From assembly GCF_007859915.1 (NCBI RefSeq), contig NZ_SJPM01000002.1, positions 62,001 through 126,000 on the forward strand: a stretch of 64,000 nucleotides of DNA, written 5' to 3'. This document shows positions 18,689 to 28,366 of the stretch, in pieces. The notes below the pieces were generated by a model that did not search any database, had not been told where the DNA came from, and was given only the letters and a program-made list of their open reading frames with translations. A program made the translations under genes and the position numbers. Origin of the DNA: Neorhodopirellula pilleata (GTDB taxonomy: Bacteria; Planctomycetota; Planctomycetia; Pirellulales; Pirellulaceae). The first letter of the stretch is position 1. Each line of letters begins with the position of its first letter.

Positions 18689-19150
18689 GACACCCTTCGG
18701 CGCACCCCGACCGTGATATCCCTGGCAAGTTGCGTTCCCGCAGAGACTGCTTCCGTTTCTCGCGACCGATTCAAGCTACCAGATGCAAGTCGCTCTAACA
18801 AATCATTCGGACGCCACCGCGATGCCTCCAAAAATCCAACAGCCCAGGCGTATCCCCGACTTTCCGGGATGAACCAAGAAGATCCCGCGTTCAGCAATTC
18901 CTACGAGACGACCGATGGTTACCCTTGGCGCCGCTATTAACCTTACGCCGGCGTCGAACTAGTCATGGGAACCGATTCAACAAACTGCTGCTTATTCCGG
19001 GGTTTTCAGGCCCAAACTCCGGCCACTTCACGCTGTCTTTTATCTGGCATTCGCGTTGTTTTTGCCATTCCTCCCGTCGCAGCTGTTTTGTGACTATGTT
19101 TTGTGGCCATTGATCTGAAACCTGACCGCAAATCTGAATTGCCCGAGTTC
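18501..19150. other. Intergenic region without a clear gene
   Basis: About 650 bases between the CoA-binding and MYG1-like genes. Apart from the weak small frame at 18497-18688, the short frames on both strands overlap one another and resemble nothing known. No strong palindrome or repeat was seen. It may hold decayed coding sequence. Confidence 0.4.
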
Positions 19151-20095
19151 ATGACCATCCAGTTGATAGTGACCCACGCGGGCGGTGCCCACAAAGATGA
19201 ATTCCTTGCCTGTAGCTTGTTGGCCCATTTGCACGGGGTTCCGATCCAACGCCGCGACCCAACGGATGATGACTTAGCCGATCCATCGATCTGTGTCGTT
19301 GATGTGGGGGGTGTTCATGATCCGAGCCTCAATAATTTTGACCATCACCAGTTTCCACGCGATGCTCCGCCTCTTTGTGCCTTATCGCTTGTACTCCAGA
19401 GCATCTCACTTTACGAGGACGCGCTGTCGTTCTGTGCCTGGCTTCGTCCGGCGGAATGGCTCGATACGCTAGGCCCAAACGAAGCTGCCAAATTAATGGG
19501 GATCCCGCGTACTGCGTTGGCAGCACTCAATTCTCCGCTCGACATCACCTTGCTGAACCGATTCGCGAAATACACAGAACTCGACTCAGAAAGTTTGATC
19601 TACCAAGTCATGTGCTTGGTGGGCGAAGACATTGTCGACTACTTGCGGACCTTGCGCAAGCGATTGGACTACCTGAAAGAGCACAGCCAATATTGGACAA
19701 TTGAAACCGACGGCGAACCGATTGTAGCTTTGTTCCTGGAAGATAGTGACACCATTTCCGATGATCCATCGTTCGGGATCTACGCGTTCATCGAGAGCGA
19801 AGGAAAAGAAGATGAGATTCATGCGACGGTATACCCTGATCGGCGTGGCGAAGGATACGGATTGGCTCGTTATAATGACAGCCAACGTTTAGATTTTTCA
19901 CAGATCGAATCACACGAGGACGTTCGATTTGCTCACAAACGTGGCTTTGTCGCTAAAGTCAACACGACGGATCCGACGCGGCTGAAGGAACTGTTGCAAC
20001 TCGCCGTGGTCACCGTTGTTGATCACGACATCGACTGCAAGATCGACGGCATCGGAGCGATGTCGCTGAAATCCGAGTTCGTTAAGAAGGCCTGA
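19151..20095 (+). CDS. MYG1-family (UPF0160) metal-dependent hydrolase-like protein
   Basis: 314 residues from the ATG at 19151, which sits just before the conserved start TIQLIVTHAGGAHKDEFLAC; a GTG at 19103 would add a poorly conserved leader. The THxGxxHxDExLA motif, VVDVGGVHDPS and NFDHHQ are signatures of the MYG1 family, which has a DHH-phosphoesterase-like metal site. Eukaryotic MYG1 is a 3'-5' RNA exonuclease; bacterial members are uncharacterised. A C-terminal ~130-residue region has the family-like GFVAKVNT. An RNA or nucleotide substrate is an inference from the family. Confidence 0.82.
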   Translation: MTIQLIVTHAGGAHKDEFLACSLLAHLHGVPIQRRDPTDDDLADPSICVVDVGGVHDPSLNNFDHHQFPRDAPPLCALSLVLQSISLYEDALSFCAWLRPAEWLDTLGPNEAAKLMGIPRTALAALNSPLDITLLNRFAKYTELDSESLIYQVMCLVGEDIVDYLRTLRKRLDYLKEHSQYWTIETDGEPIVALFLEDSDTISDDPSFGIYAFIESEGKEDEIHATVYPDRRGEGYGLARYNDSQRLDFSQIESHEDVRFAHKRGFVAKVNTTDPTRLKELLQLAVVTVVDHDIDCKIDGIGAMSLKSEFVKKA

Positions 20096-20243
20096 CCGGC
20101 CGCGCGAACTACGGCCGAAGTCGCATCCCGATTAAAAGGTACGGTGATTGCAGTCGAGTTTCGTTGATTTCACTATCAACGAATTCGCTGAAATTGAAGC
20201 AACCGCTTTCATTTTCTTCACAATCACAGGGACATCGTCCATC

Positions 20244-21248
20244 ATGAATTTTCGACCTAAGAATCTCAACGAACAAACCATCGTCATCACCGGCGCGAGC
20301 AGTGGCATCGGGCTGGCGACTGCCCGCGAGGCGGCTAGCCAAGGTGCCCAAGTTGTGCTCGTTTCACGCGACGAATCGGCATTACGGCAAGTCGTCGAGG
20401 AACTGCAAGGGGCCGGAGGCGATGCGATCGCGGTAACCGCCGACGTCGGTGATCCTGATGCCGTCAACGCGATCGCCGAAAGTGCGATCGCTAAGTACGG
20501 AGGTTTCGATACCTGGGTCAACAACGCGGGAGTGAGTATCTACGGTTTGCTCGACGAGGTTCCGGTCGAGGATCACCGGCGGCTTTTTGAAACGAATTTT
20601 TGGGGCACCGTATACGGATCGCTCGCTGCGTTGCCCCACTTAAAGGACAACGGCGGTACGCTAGTCAACGTGGGAAGTGTTCTGAGCGAACGGGCCATTC
20701 CGCTGCAGGGAATGTACAGTGCTTCCAAGCACGCCGTTAAAGGGTTCACCGACGCGTTAAGAACGGAAATGATGCACGCGAAACTTCCCGTCAACGTGAC
20801 GCTAATCAAACCGAGCGGCATTGATACGCCGTACGTGGAACACGCCCGTAATTACACACACAAGGCCGCGACTCTGCCTGCACCGGTCTATGACCCATCC
20901 TTGGTCGCCGATGGAATTTTGTCTTGTGCGACGACCTATCGCCGCGAACTGACAATCGGGGAACAAAAGGCATATGAATGGTTGGAAGCCACCTTCCCGG
21001 GTTTAGCAGATCGAATGATCGCCCAAACGAGCGTCGGCCAACAACAATTGGAGCGGCCGCCACGCCATGCCGGTGATAATTTGTTCTCGCCTCCCCCAGT
21101 TTCGGATCCGCAACAGCGAGGTGAGTACACCGGTTACACGATGCCGATTTCGCCCTACACTTCGATCGCAAAACATCCTCTGGCAACGCTCGCGATCCTA
21201 GGAGGGGTGCTCGTCGGGCTCGGCGCTTTAACTCGCGTGAATCGTTGA
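20244..21248 (+). CDS. Short-chain dehydrogenase/reductase with C-terminal membrane anchor
   Basis: 334 residues from the ATG at 20244 (a frame-internal start; the upstream ATG at 20148 would add 32 unlikely residues). Classical SDR motifs: TGASSGIG for the cofactor, NNAGVSIYG, catalytic Ser in NVGSVLS and YxxxK in MYSASKHA. Beyond the ~250-residue catalytic domain is a ~85-residue tail ending in a hydrophobic segment (LATLAILGGVLVGLGAL), which probably anchors the enzyme in the membrane. This layout matches the DHRS7-like or oxidoreductase SDRs common in planctomycetes. Substrate unknown. Confidence 0.88.
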   Translation: MNFRPKNLNEQTIVITGASSGIGLATAREAASQGAQVVLVSRDESALRQVVEELQGAGGDAIAVTADVGDPDAVNAIAESAIAKYGGFDTWVNNAGVSIYGLLDEVPVEDHRRLFETNFWGTVYGSLAALPHLKDNGGTLVNVGSVLSERAIPLQGMYSASKHAVKGFTDALRTEMMHAKLPVNVTLIKPSGIDTPYVEHARNYTHKAATLPAPVYDPSLVADGILSCATTYRRELTIGEQKAYEWLEATFPGLADRMIAQTSVGQQQLERPPRHAGDNLFSPPPVSDPQQRGEYTGYTMPISPYTSIAKHPLATLAILGGVLVGLGALTRVNR

Positions 21249-21612
21249 AATCGACGAACCGTTCCGCTATCAAACGCAACGTAATTAAGGTTAGCCGCCA
21301 ATCTATTCTGTGCGGAGAATCGCGAAACGTTACGTTATCAAGTTGCGGCTGTTCAGATAAGGTTAGCTGATTGAGTCGCAGAGGTACCGCGACCATTGCC
21401 CAAGTGACAGATTGCCAATTCCGCAACTACAATATCCGCTCACGGTCGAATTCGATCCTAAGCACCTCTCAGCAGAACACGTAGGCGAGTCTCTCCGAGA
21501 CTCGTAGCATTCAACGTCTCGGAGAGACCCCAAGGCCTACTCAAAGATTTGGTCGTAACCGACCAATAGATTCCAAAGAATCCCAAACATCATCTACCAA
21601 GGCGTTATTCCC
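21249..21612. other. Intergenic region with a strong palindrome
   Basis: 364 bases without a credible gene. The main structure is the palindrome at 21481-21540. The sequence AAGGTTAGC also appears twice (near 21289 and 21359) beside similar short tracts. Promoter elements for the next gene are not obvious. Confidence 0.5.
21481..21540. repeat. Long imperfect hairpin
   Basis: The left arm 21481-21501 (GTAGGC...TCTCTCCGAGAC) pairs with 21516-21540 (GTCTCGGAGAGA...GCCTAC) around a 14-base loop, with a four-base bulge. It lies ~70 bases upstream of a gene start and ~230 after the previous stop. It may be a REP-type element or a terminator for the SDR gene. Confidence 0.65.
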
Positions 21613-22614
21613 ATGATCCATCCGCTCCACATCACCACCCACGTTTTACTCGCATCCGTGTTCGTCTTGGCGAGTTTCGGTCCCGAACATCACGTCGCCG
21701 CCGAAGGATTTTCGATCTCCCGTGAAGCAACTCAAGTCACGATCGAATACAACGGCGAGTTGGTTACCAAATATCACTACCAGGACACTGATGCGAGGAA
21801 GCCTTACTTCTGGCCGGTGATCGGCCCCCAAGGCAAACCGATGACGCGGGCGTTTCCGATGGAGCAGGTCGACGGCGAACAGCACGACCATCCCCACCAC
21901 CGTGGAGTTTGGTTCGGCCACCAAGGTGTCGGAGGTTTTGACACGTGGCTGGAAGCCGCTTCGACGAACGTCAAAGGCGACAAACGAGACGAGTTCTTGG
22001 CCAGCTTGGGCACGATCGCACATACCGGATTCACGGAACTGTCAACGACTCAAGACCACGCCGTGATCCGCTCGACGAATGATTATCTGGACTCGTCCGG
22101 CACCCAGCTCATGGCGGATGAACGGTCGATGGTTTTCCAAATGAACGATGGCCAACTTGTGATGGACTTTGACATCAAGTTGGTGGCCAAGTACGGCGAC
22201 GTCGAGTTGCAGGATATGAAGGATGCCGGGCTAAACGTTCGCGTCCCCACGTCCATGTCACTGACCCATGGCAAAGGGCACATCGTCAACAGCGAGGGAG
22301 ACTTCGACGGCGCGACATGGTCAAAGGCCGCCACATGGGTTGATTACCACGGACCGGTCGAGGGCGAGCAACTCGGCATTGCGTTTTTGAACCATCCATC
22401 AAGCTTTCGCCACCCAACTCGCTGGCATGTGCGTGACTACGGGCTGTTCACGGCGAACGCCTTCGGCCCCAAGAGTCTCGACCCGAAAGAGACCTCCGGC
22501 ACGTTCACCTTGAAAGCCGGTGAAGAGGTCTTGCTACGCCATCGCCTGATCTTCCACCAAGGCGATGCCGAGGCCGCCGGTATTTCAAATGCCTACAAAA
22601 AGTATGCGGAATAA
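21613..22614 (+). CDS. DUF6807 (PmoA-annotated) secreted protein
   Basis: 333 residues with a signal peptide (HVLLASVFVLASFGP). The body has the DUF6807 hallmarks: YHYQDTDARKPYFWPVIGP, then the histidine-rich HDHPHHRGVWFGHQG, and a late HPTRWHVRDYGLFTANAFG. These proteins are often annotated as methane oxygenase PmoA, a name I regard as unreliable here. They are common in Planctomycetes, usually beside glycan-degradation genes, and the fold resembles a galactose-mutarotase-type beta-sandwich. It probably acts in the periplasm on a carbohydrate. It opens the catabolic block that follows. Confidence 0.82.
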   Translation: MIHPLHITTHVLLASVFVLASFGPEHHVAAEGFSISREATQVTIEYNGELVTKYHYQDTDARKPYFWPVIGPQGKPMTRAFPMEQVDGEQHDHPHHRGVWFGHQGVGGFDTWLEAASTNVKGDKRDEFLASLGTIAHTGFTELSTTQDHAVIRSTNDYLDSSGTQLMADERSMVFQMNDGQLVMDFDIKLVAKYGDVELQDMKDAGLNVRVPTSMSLTHGKGHIVNSEGDFDGATWSKAATWVDYHGPVEGEQLGIAFLNHPSSFRHPTRWHVRDYGLFTANAFGPKSLDPKETSGTFTLKAGEEVLLRHRLIFHQGDAEAAGISNAYKKYAE

Positions 22615-22829
22615 CGTCCTAGCAGCTAAAAAGAAAGCTAGAAAGGTACCACCCACGAATGGCAGAGTCGTTTGGGAGTGGTTGGGCATCGGCGTTTAAG
22701 ATGTCTGCCTCCGGGCCGGCTATTTTGACAACCGGAATGAATCAACAATCAAAAGATTCTGCATTCGGTCGCTGGCGAGGAACGCTACACTAGAGACTTG
22801 GTCCGCAGGTTCCCACCTTTGAGCAGGTT

Positions 22830-25301
22830 ATGTCGAGAGCGATTTGCTGTTTGATCACATTTTTGATCACCTTAGCGCTGGCTTCAGTTGATTGCGTGAC
22901 GGGTACGTCCGACGACGCGATCAACTTTGATCAAGACATTGCACCGATTTTGCAGCGGCACTGCATTGAATGCCATGGCGAAGAGGAACAAAACGGAGGT
23001 CTACGTCTCGATCATCGGGAGGGAGCCTTTGGGGAGACAGACTCGGGCGAACAGGCGATCAAGGCGGGCGATCCAGGCTCAAGTGAATTGTTAATTCGCG
23101 TTTCCTCGACAAGTGAGGCGGACCGAATGCCCCCGGAGGGCCCGCCGCTGACATTTGAGCAAATCGACCGATTGGCGAAATGGATTTCCGAAGGTGCGTC
23201 TTGGACGGACAAGGCCGACGACCCGAGCCATTCGTCTGAGGAGACACATCACTGGTCGTTTCGAGCATTGACGGATGTGCGTCCACCGAGCGTCCAAGAC
23301 GAATCTTGGCCGCTCGGCGGTTTGGATCGATTCATTCAGGCAAAACGTGAGGCGGCCGGTTTGGAAGTCGCCGTCGACGCCGATGCGACGACGCTGATTC
23401 GCCGTGCCACTTACTCACTGACCGGGCTTCCGCCGACGGCCGAGGAAGTTCGAAAGTTTTGCGAGCTTGCCGATTCTCCCCTCGGCAAACAGAGAGCGTT
23501 TTCGCGACTGGTCGATCAGCTCCTGTCGCGTCCGAGCTACGGTGAACGTTGGGGCCGTCATTGGATGGACTGGGTCCGATATGCCGATACCGCCGGCGAC
23601 AACTCCGACTATCCGATTCCCCAGGCATATCGATATCGGAACTACGTCATTGAATCCTTCAATTCGGATGTGCCGTACGACCGTTTGATCGTCGAGCAAA
23701 TCGCCGGCGACCTGTTACCAGCTAGTACACAGGAGCAGCGCAACCGACAAACGATCGCCACGGGTTACTTGGCGATGTCGCGTCGTTTCGGATCCTTGAT
23801 CGAGCGATACCCATGGCATTTGACGATTGAAGACACGATTGACAATCTGGGACGCACGATGCTAGGCCTCACCGTTTCGTGCGCACGTTGTCATGACCAC
23901 AAGTTTGATCCGATCACCACCCGGGACTACTACGGTCTGTACGGTTTCTTTGCCAGCACTCAGTATCCGTTGCCTGGGCTGGAATTATTCCAAGCCCAGC
24001 ATCATTTCGTTCCGCTAGTTCCGCCGGAGCAGGTGCAGGATGTTGTGGGGCCACATCAGCCCAAGACCCAGAAACTGGCCAATGAGCTCGAGCGATTGCT
24101 TCAAGAGTGTCAACATAAATCGATCAAGAACGCGGTACTCCAACGTGAAACGTCGCTCGATCAGCAACGCCAAATGCGAGATGAACTTGATCGGATGCTT
24201 TTGAAGGCTCGGCAAGCCGGCGAGCGCCTCGCCGATCACCTCAAGCAAATTCCCGCCATGGAAACGGCCTACGCGGTACAAGAGGGTGAACCGACCGACG
24301 CAAACATCCAAATCAAAGGCGAGCCAGATCGTCCGGGAGCGACCGTAACGCGACGGTTTCCCGCCGTCCTCGGTGGCCAGGAACTCACCGGCCAGCAAGC
24401 GACGATGGGCAGCGGCCGGCTTCAATTAGCACAATGGATCGCCAGCCCAAAGAATCCGTTGACCGCCCGGGTGATCGTCAATCGGGTTTGGCAGCGACAT
24501 TTTGGCGAAGGATTGGTTCCCACAACCAGCGATTTCGGCTTACGTGGTTCGCCACCTACGCACCCCGATTTGCTGGATTGGTTGGCGAGGGACTTTATCG
24601 AGAACGGGTGGTCGATCAAGCACCTTCATCGGACGATCATGTCCTCGCGAACTTACCAACTCGCCAGCCAAGATCTGGATGCGAATCTACCGGCCGATCC
24701 CGAGAACCATCTCTACTGGAAATTCAATCGGCAACGCCTCGACGCGGAATCGATTCGTGATTCATTGTTGTCGATTGGTGGATCGCTCGATCTCGCGCCG
24801 CTGAACGAGCCCCATCCGTTCCCCGATCCGAAGGCTTGGAAGTTCACTCAACATCATCCATTCAAAGACAATTACGACAGCGATAAACGCAGCGTGTACT
24901 TGATGAGAAAGCGGTTGACCGCCGATTCCTACTTTCAGACTTTCGACGGACCCGATCCGAATGTCTGCACCAGCGATCGCGACGCGTCGATCACCGCCTT
25001 GCAGGCACTGTACTTTGTCAACGATGAGTTCGTGCACATGCAAGCGGACCGATTCACAAGCAAATTGTTGGAACAGGTCGGAAGTGATTCCGAACGTATC
25101 GAGTATGCGACGTTAACCATCCTTGGTCGCGAACCCAGTCTCGACGAAGTCGAACTCATTTCGCGTCATCTTGCCTCCGTTGAGCAGCAATTAGGCGGCG
25201 TGTCGAATACAGCCAACCGCAGTGGCGGCGTCTCGCACTCGGCCTGGACGAGTCTTGTTAGAAGTCTTCTTCGTTTGAATGAGTTTCTCTATGTCGACTA
25301 G
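22830..25301 (+). CDS. Planctomycete cytochrome PSCyt1-DUF1549-DUF1553 protein
   Basis: 823 residues with a signal peptide (~1-22). A cytochrome-c-like domain carries one CxxCH (HCIECHGEEEQNGG, ~47-60) followed by DRMPPEG, the usual PSCyt1 pattern. DUF1549 covers roughly 160-350 (GLPPTAEEVRKF, MDWVRYADTAGDNSDYPIPQ, CARCHDHKFDPI, which has a second CxxCH) and DUF1553 the last ~330 residues (NRVWQRHFGEGLVPTTSDFG). The family is periplasmic and almost always paired with DUF1501, as here. Its biochemical role is unproven; association with oxidation of sugars or polymers is an inference. Confidence 0.92.
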   Translation: MSRAICCLITFLITLALASVDCVTGTSDDAINFDQDIAPILQRHCIECHGEEEQNGGLRLDHREGAFGETDSGEQAIKAGDPGSSELLIRVSSTSEADRMPPEGPPLTFEQIDRLAKWISEGASWTDKADDPSHSSEETHHWSFRALTDVRPPSVQDESWPLGGLDRFIQAKREAAGLEVAVDADATTLIRRATYSLTGLPPTAEEVRKFCELADSPLGKQRAFSRLVDQLLSRPSYGERWGRHWMDWVRYADTAGDNSDYPIPQAYRYRNYVIESFNSDVPYDRLIVEQIAGDLLPASTQEQRNRQTIATGYLAMSRRFGSLIERYPWHLTIEDTIDNLGRTMLGLTVSCARCHDHKFDPITTRDYYGLYGFFASTQYPLPGLELFQAQHHFVPLVPPEQVQDVVGPHQPKTQKLANELERLLQECQHKSIKNAVLQRETSLDQQRQMRDELDRMLLKARQAGERLADHLKQIPAMETAYAVQEGEPTDANIQIKGEPDRPGATVTRRFPAVLGGQELTGQQATMGSGRLQLAQWIASPKNPLTARVIVNRVWQRHFGEGLVPTTSDFGLRGSPPTHPDLLDWLARDFIENGWSIKHLHRTIMSSRTYQLASQDLDANLPADPENHLYWKFNRQRLDAESIRDSLLSIGGSLDLAPLNEPHPFPDPKAWKFTQHHPFKDNYDSDKRSVYLMRKRLTADSYFQTFDGPDPNVCTSDRDASITALQALYFVNDEFVHMQADRFTSKLLEQVGSDSERIEYATLTILGREPSLDEVELISRHLASVEQQLGGVSNTANRSGGVSHSAWTSLVRSLLRLNEFLYVD

Positions 25302-26658
25302 GCAAATTCCCAATCACGCTGCTTTGAATCGTCGTGCGTCGATTCGATCGATGGTCGGCGGTTCGTTACTGATGCCGGGTCTGATCTCGCAACTGCTCGC
25401 CGGCGATGGCGATCCCATCGCCACCGGGATCCATCATGCACCTCGCGCGAAGTCCGTGATATTCATTTATGCGACCGGCGGCGTTTCACACATCGATACG
25501 TTTGACCCCAAGTCGCCCACCGGTGGACGCGACGGAACCGGTTCGGATCGACTGATGGGGAATCTATTCGGATCTCAGCGGAACCCACGCTGTGGCACCG
25601 AAGTGAGCAATCTTTTCCCTCACCTCCGCGAAGTGATGGATGAAGTGTGCGTGGTCCGGTCGATGAAAGCATCGCATTTCGATCATTCCGAAGCCACCTT
25701 GGGGATGCACACCGGATCACCGACTTTTGCCCGTCCGAGCATGGGATCATGGGTCAGTTACGGCTTAGGAACGGTCAATCAAAATTTACCCGGTTTCATC
25801 GTGATCGCCCCGCATCTTCCCTATGCCGGTACCCAGGTCTACGCGAGCGATTTTTTGCCCGCCTCGCATCAGGGCACGCGAGTGTTACCGGGTGATCATC
25901 CGATCGCCAATTTAACGCCGCCTCGAAACAGCGCATCGTTACAAGAATTGGAATTGAAATTGGTCGACTCGCTCAATCGCAAACATGCCGTCGAGCGGCC
26001 CCACGACGATGCTTTGGCTGCGCGGATTCGTTCGTTCGAAACCGCGTTTCAAATGCAGCAGGCGGCTCCCGAAGCATTCGATCTGAGCGGCGAACCGGAG
26101 GACGTTCGGCGTCTCTATGGGCTGGATCGCAAAACGAAAGGCCCGGCCGCCGATTTCGCATGGCAGTGCTTGGTCGCTCGTCGCTTGGCCGAGCGAGGCG
26201 TTCGATTCATCGAGCTAATTGACACGGGATCCCGTCCGAACTGGGACTCGCACGGCGAAATGAAAGAACACGCCGATCTTGCCTACAATGTGGATCAACC
26301 GACGGCGGCCCTGATCACCGACTTAAAACGTCGAGGCATGTTGGACGAAACGATCGTTCTTTGGGCGACCGAGTTTGGACGCACGCCTACCCGGGAAGGA
26401 AAGAACGGCCGCGGGCATCACCGGGACTGCTTCAGTATCTGGTTGGCCGGAGGCGGCTTCCGTGGTGGTCACGTTCATGGCGTGACAGACGAAATCGGAA
26501 AGTATACCGTTGAAAATGAAGTCGAAGTCCACGATTTACATGCGACGGTCTTGCATCAATTGGGAATCGATCACACCCGACTGACGTTTCGCCACGCCGG
26601 ACGGGATTTTCGCTTGACCGATGTGCACGGCCGCATCGTGAGCGATCTGATCAGTTAA
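25291..26658 (+). CDS. DUF1501 family protein
   Basis: About 455 residues. The start overlaps the previous gene by 11 bases (ATG 25291); an ATG four codons earlier (25279) is also possible. The N-terminus carries a Tat-like signal (NRRASIRSMVGGSLLMPG). DUF1501 features include FIYATGGVSHIDTFDPKS, FDHSEATLGMHTG, NWDSHGEMKEHADL and LWATEFGRTPTREGKNGRGHH. The family resembles sulfatases and alkaline phosphatases in fold and works in the same loci as DUF1549/DUF1553 proteins. It probably functions as a partner of 22830-25301, exported folded through Tat. Confidence 0.92.
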   Translation: MSTRQIPNHAALNRRASIRSMVGGSLLMPGLISQLLAGDGDPIATGIHHAPRAKSVIFIYATGGVSHIDTFDPKSPTGGRDGTGSDRLMGNLFGSQRNPRCGTEVSNLFPHLREVMDEVCVVRSMKASHFDHSEATLGMHTGSPTFARPSMGSWVSYGLGTVNQNLPGFIVIAPHLPYAGTQVYASDFLPASHQGTRVLPGDHPIANLTPPRNSASLQELELKLVDSLNRKHAVERPHDDALAARIRSFETAFQMQQAAPEAFDLSGEPEDVRRLYGLDRKTKGPAADFAWQCLVARRLAERGVRFIELIDTGSRPNWDSHGEMKEHADLAYNVDQPTAALITDLKRRGMLDETIVLWATEFGRTPTREGKNGRGHHRDCFSIWLAGGGFRGGHVHGVTDEIGKYTVENEVEVHDLHATVLHQLGIDHTRLTFRHAGRDFRLTDVHGRIVSDLIS

Positions 26659-26907
26659 ACAACAATTCTTTGACAAGCACCTGTTCGATCGGTAAGAACA
26701 CGGATCTCTCGGGTCGGTTGCGTTTTCTTACTTGTATCGATGCGACCGGCGTTTCCTCTCGAGTGTTTCCAAGCGATTGGCAATCCGCATTCTGAATTTC
26801 GGTGATCACTTCGGCGTACGCAGAGGATTTGCTTGAGTACGGCAATGTGATGATAATGGGGCATTACTAAATTGTTTACGCTCTGCACTCCCTATTGATC
26901 CCCAGCG

Positions 26908-28365
26908 ATGAAACCGGTTTCCAATGTTCTGTTGAATGTCTTCGTGATTTGCTGGCTTTGCGTTTCAATCAGCGCCGCCGAATCGACAGCGCCCAATATT
27001 CTGTTCATCCTCACCGATGATCAGGGCTGGGCCACGCTGAGTTGTTATGGTTCGCAGAAGGTCCCCACGCCGCATTTGGATCGTCTTGCCAGCGAGGGTG
27101 TGAGGTTCACCGACGCGTACGTCATGCCGCAGTGCACACCGACTCGTGCGGCGTTGTTGACCGGGCAGCACACAGCGCGAAGCGGAATGTGGCATGTCAT
27201 TCCGTGGTACGGCCAGCCCTGGGCGCGGATGACTGAGCCCGCCTATCGCGAGCAATTGCCGCGAGAGTGGCCGATACTGCCCAAAGTGCTGCGTGATCAC
27301 GGTTATTCGACCGGCATGGCCGGCAAATGGCATCTCACCAATAACGCCGACGGCAACTATGTGGAGTTAAAGGACGGGAACGCGTATGGTTTTGACTTCG
27401 TCGCTTCACGCGGCCCAGGGTCACAAAACGAAGGAGACAAATGGGTCGATCATCTAACCGACTCTGCCATCGGCTTTATCCGCGAACATAAGGACAAACC
27501 GTGGTTTTTTTACCTGGCTCATCACACACTCCATGGCGTCGTATCGGCGCCGGCCGAACTGGTAGAAAAACATCGCGACGCGGGCACACCCGAGACGGGT
27601 ATGTTCAATTCGACTTACCTTGCCGCGATCGAGCATCTCGATAATAGCATCGGTCGACTCATGGCCGCGCTTGATGACATGCAACAGCGAGAGAACACGA
27701 TCGTCGTATTTCTTTCCGATAATGGTGGCGTCGATACCGTTTATCACATCGGAAGTGAAACCCTAACAATCAATCGTCAGGAGTTCGACAACGCGCCGCT
27801 GCGTGCCGGAAAAGGTTCGCCTTACGAGGGCGGTATCCGGGTGCCCTGCATCTTGCGATGGCCCGCGAGCGTGCACGCCGGTCAGACGATCTCCACGCCC
27901 GTTCATGTGACCGACTGGATGCCGACGCTGCTCGCTGCGGCGGGTTGCAGCGAAGCGGGCATACCGGACTGCGATGGCACCAACCTCGTACCACTTTTGC
28001 AAGGCGAACGAATTCCGGAGCGTCCGTTATACTTTCATATGCCGCTCTACGATCTCCGCTGGGCCGTGACGCCCTGCGCCGTCATTCGTGAAGGAGATTG
28101 GAAGCTCATTGAGCACTTCGGAGACTCGTTCGATGTCGACGCTCGATACCAACGGGGACGAAAACTCGAACTTTTTAACCTTCGCACTGATCTCGGCGAG
28201 TCTCGGAATCTTTCCGACGCGGAAAGCGACCGCGCCGACGCCATGAGATTCAAACTCCATGCTTGGTTAGAATCCATCCCCACACCTATCCCAGCGGAAA
28301 ACTCTCACTTCGATCCTCATAAGCAGTTTGACGAGACCAAAGTGAAGCAGGCGTGGAACCGGTAA
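26908..28365 (+). CDS. Secreted sulfatase (arylsulfatase type)
   Basis: 485 residues with a signal peptide (cleavage near ISAAES). The metal-binding start is NILFILTDDQG (D37, D38). The formylglycine site is CTPTR at C76-R80 followed by AALLTGQ, which matches the CxPxR consensus needing maturation by a formylglycine-generating enzyme encoded elsewhere. Later motifs are GKWHLT, VFLSDNGG and LRAGKGSPYEGGIRVP. It hydrolyses sulfate esters, probably from a polysaccharide or other exported substrate. It ends one base before the next ATG, so it is coupled with the DUF1592 gene. Confidence 0.93.
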   Translation: MKPVSNVLLNVFVICWLCVSISAAESTAPNILFILTDDQGWATLSCYGSQKVPTPHLDRLASEGVRFTDAYVMPQCTPTRAALLTGQHTARSGMWHVIPWYGQPWARMTEPAYREQLPREWPILPKVLRDHGYSTGMAGKWHLTNNADGNYVELKDGNAYGFDFVASRGPGSQNEGDKWVDHLTDSAIGFIREHKDKPWFFYLAHHTLHGVVSAPAELVEKHRDAGTPETGMFNSTYLAAIEHLDNSIGRLMAALDDMQQRENTIVVFLSDNGGVDTVYHIGSETLTINRQEFDNAPLRAGKGSPYEGGIRVPCILRWPASVHAGQTISTPVHVTDWMPTLLAAAGCSEAGIPDCDGTNLVPLLQGERIPERPLYFHMPLYDLRWAVTPCAVIREGDWKLIEHFGDSFDVDARYQRGRKLELFNLRTDLGESRNLSDAESDRADAMRFKLHAWLESIPTPIPAENSHFDPHKQFDETKVKQAWNR

Positions 28366-28366
28366 C

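Noticed and set aside
26651..26845. A 64-residue minus-strand frame between DUF1501 and sulfatase genes
   Set aside because: No motif, no ribosome binding site and no conserved context. It might be a remnant, but nothing supports a gene.
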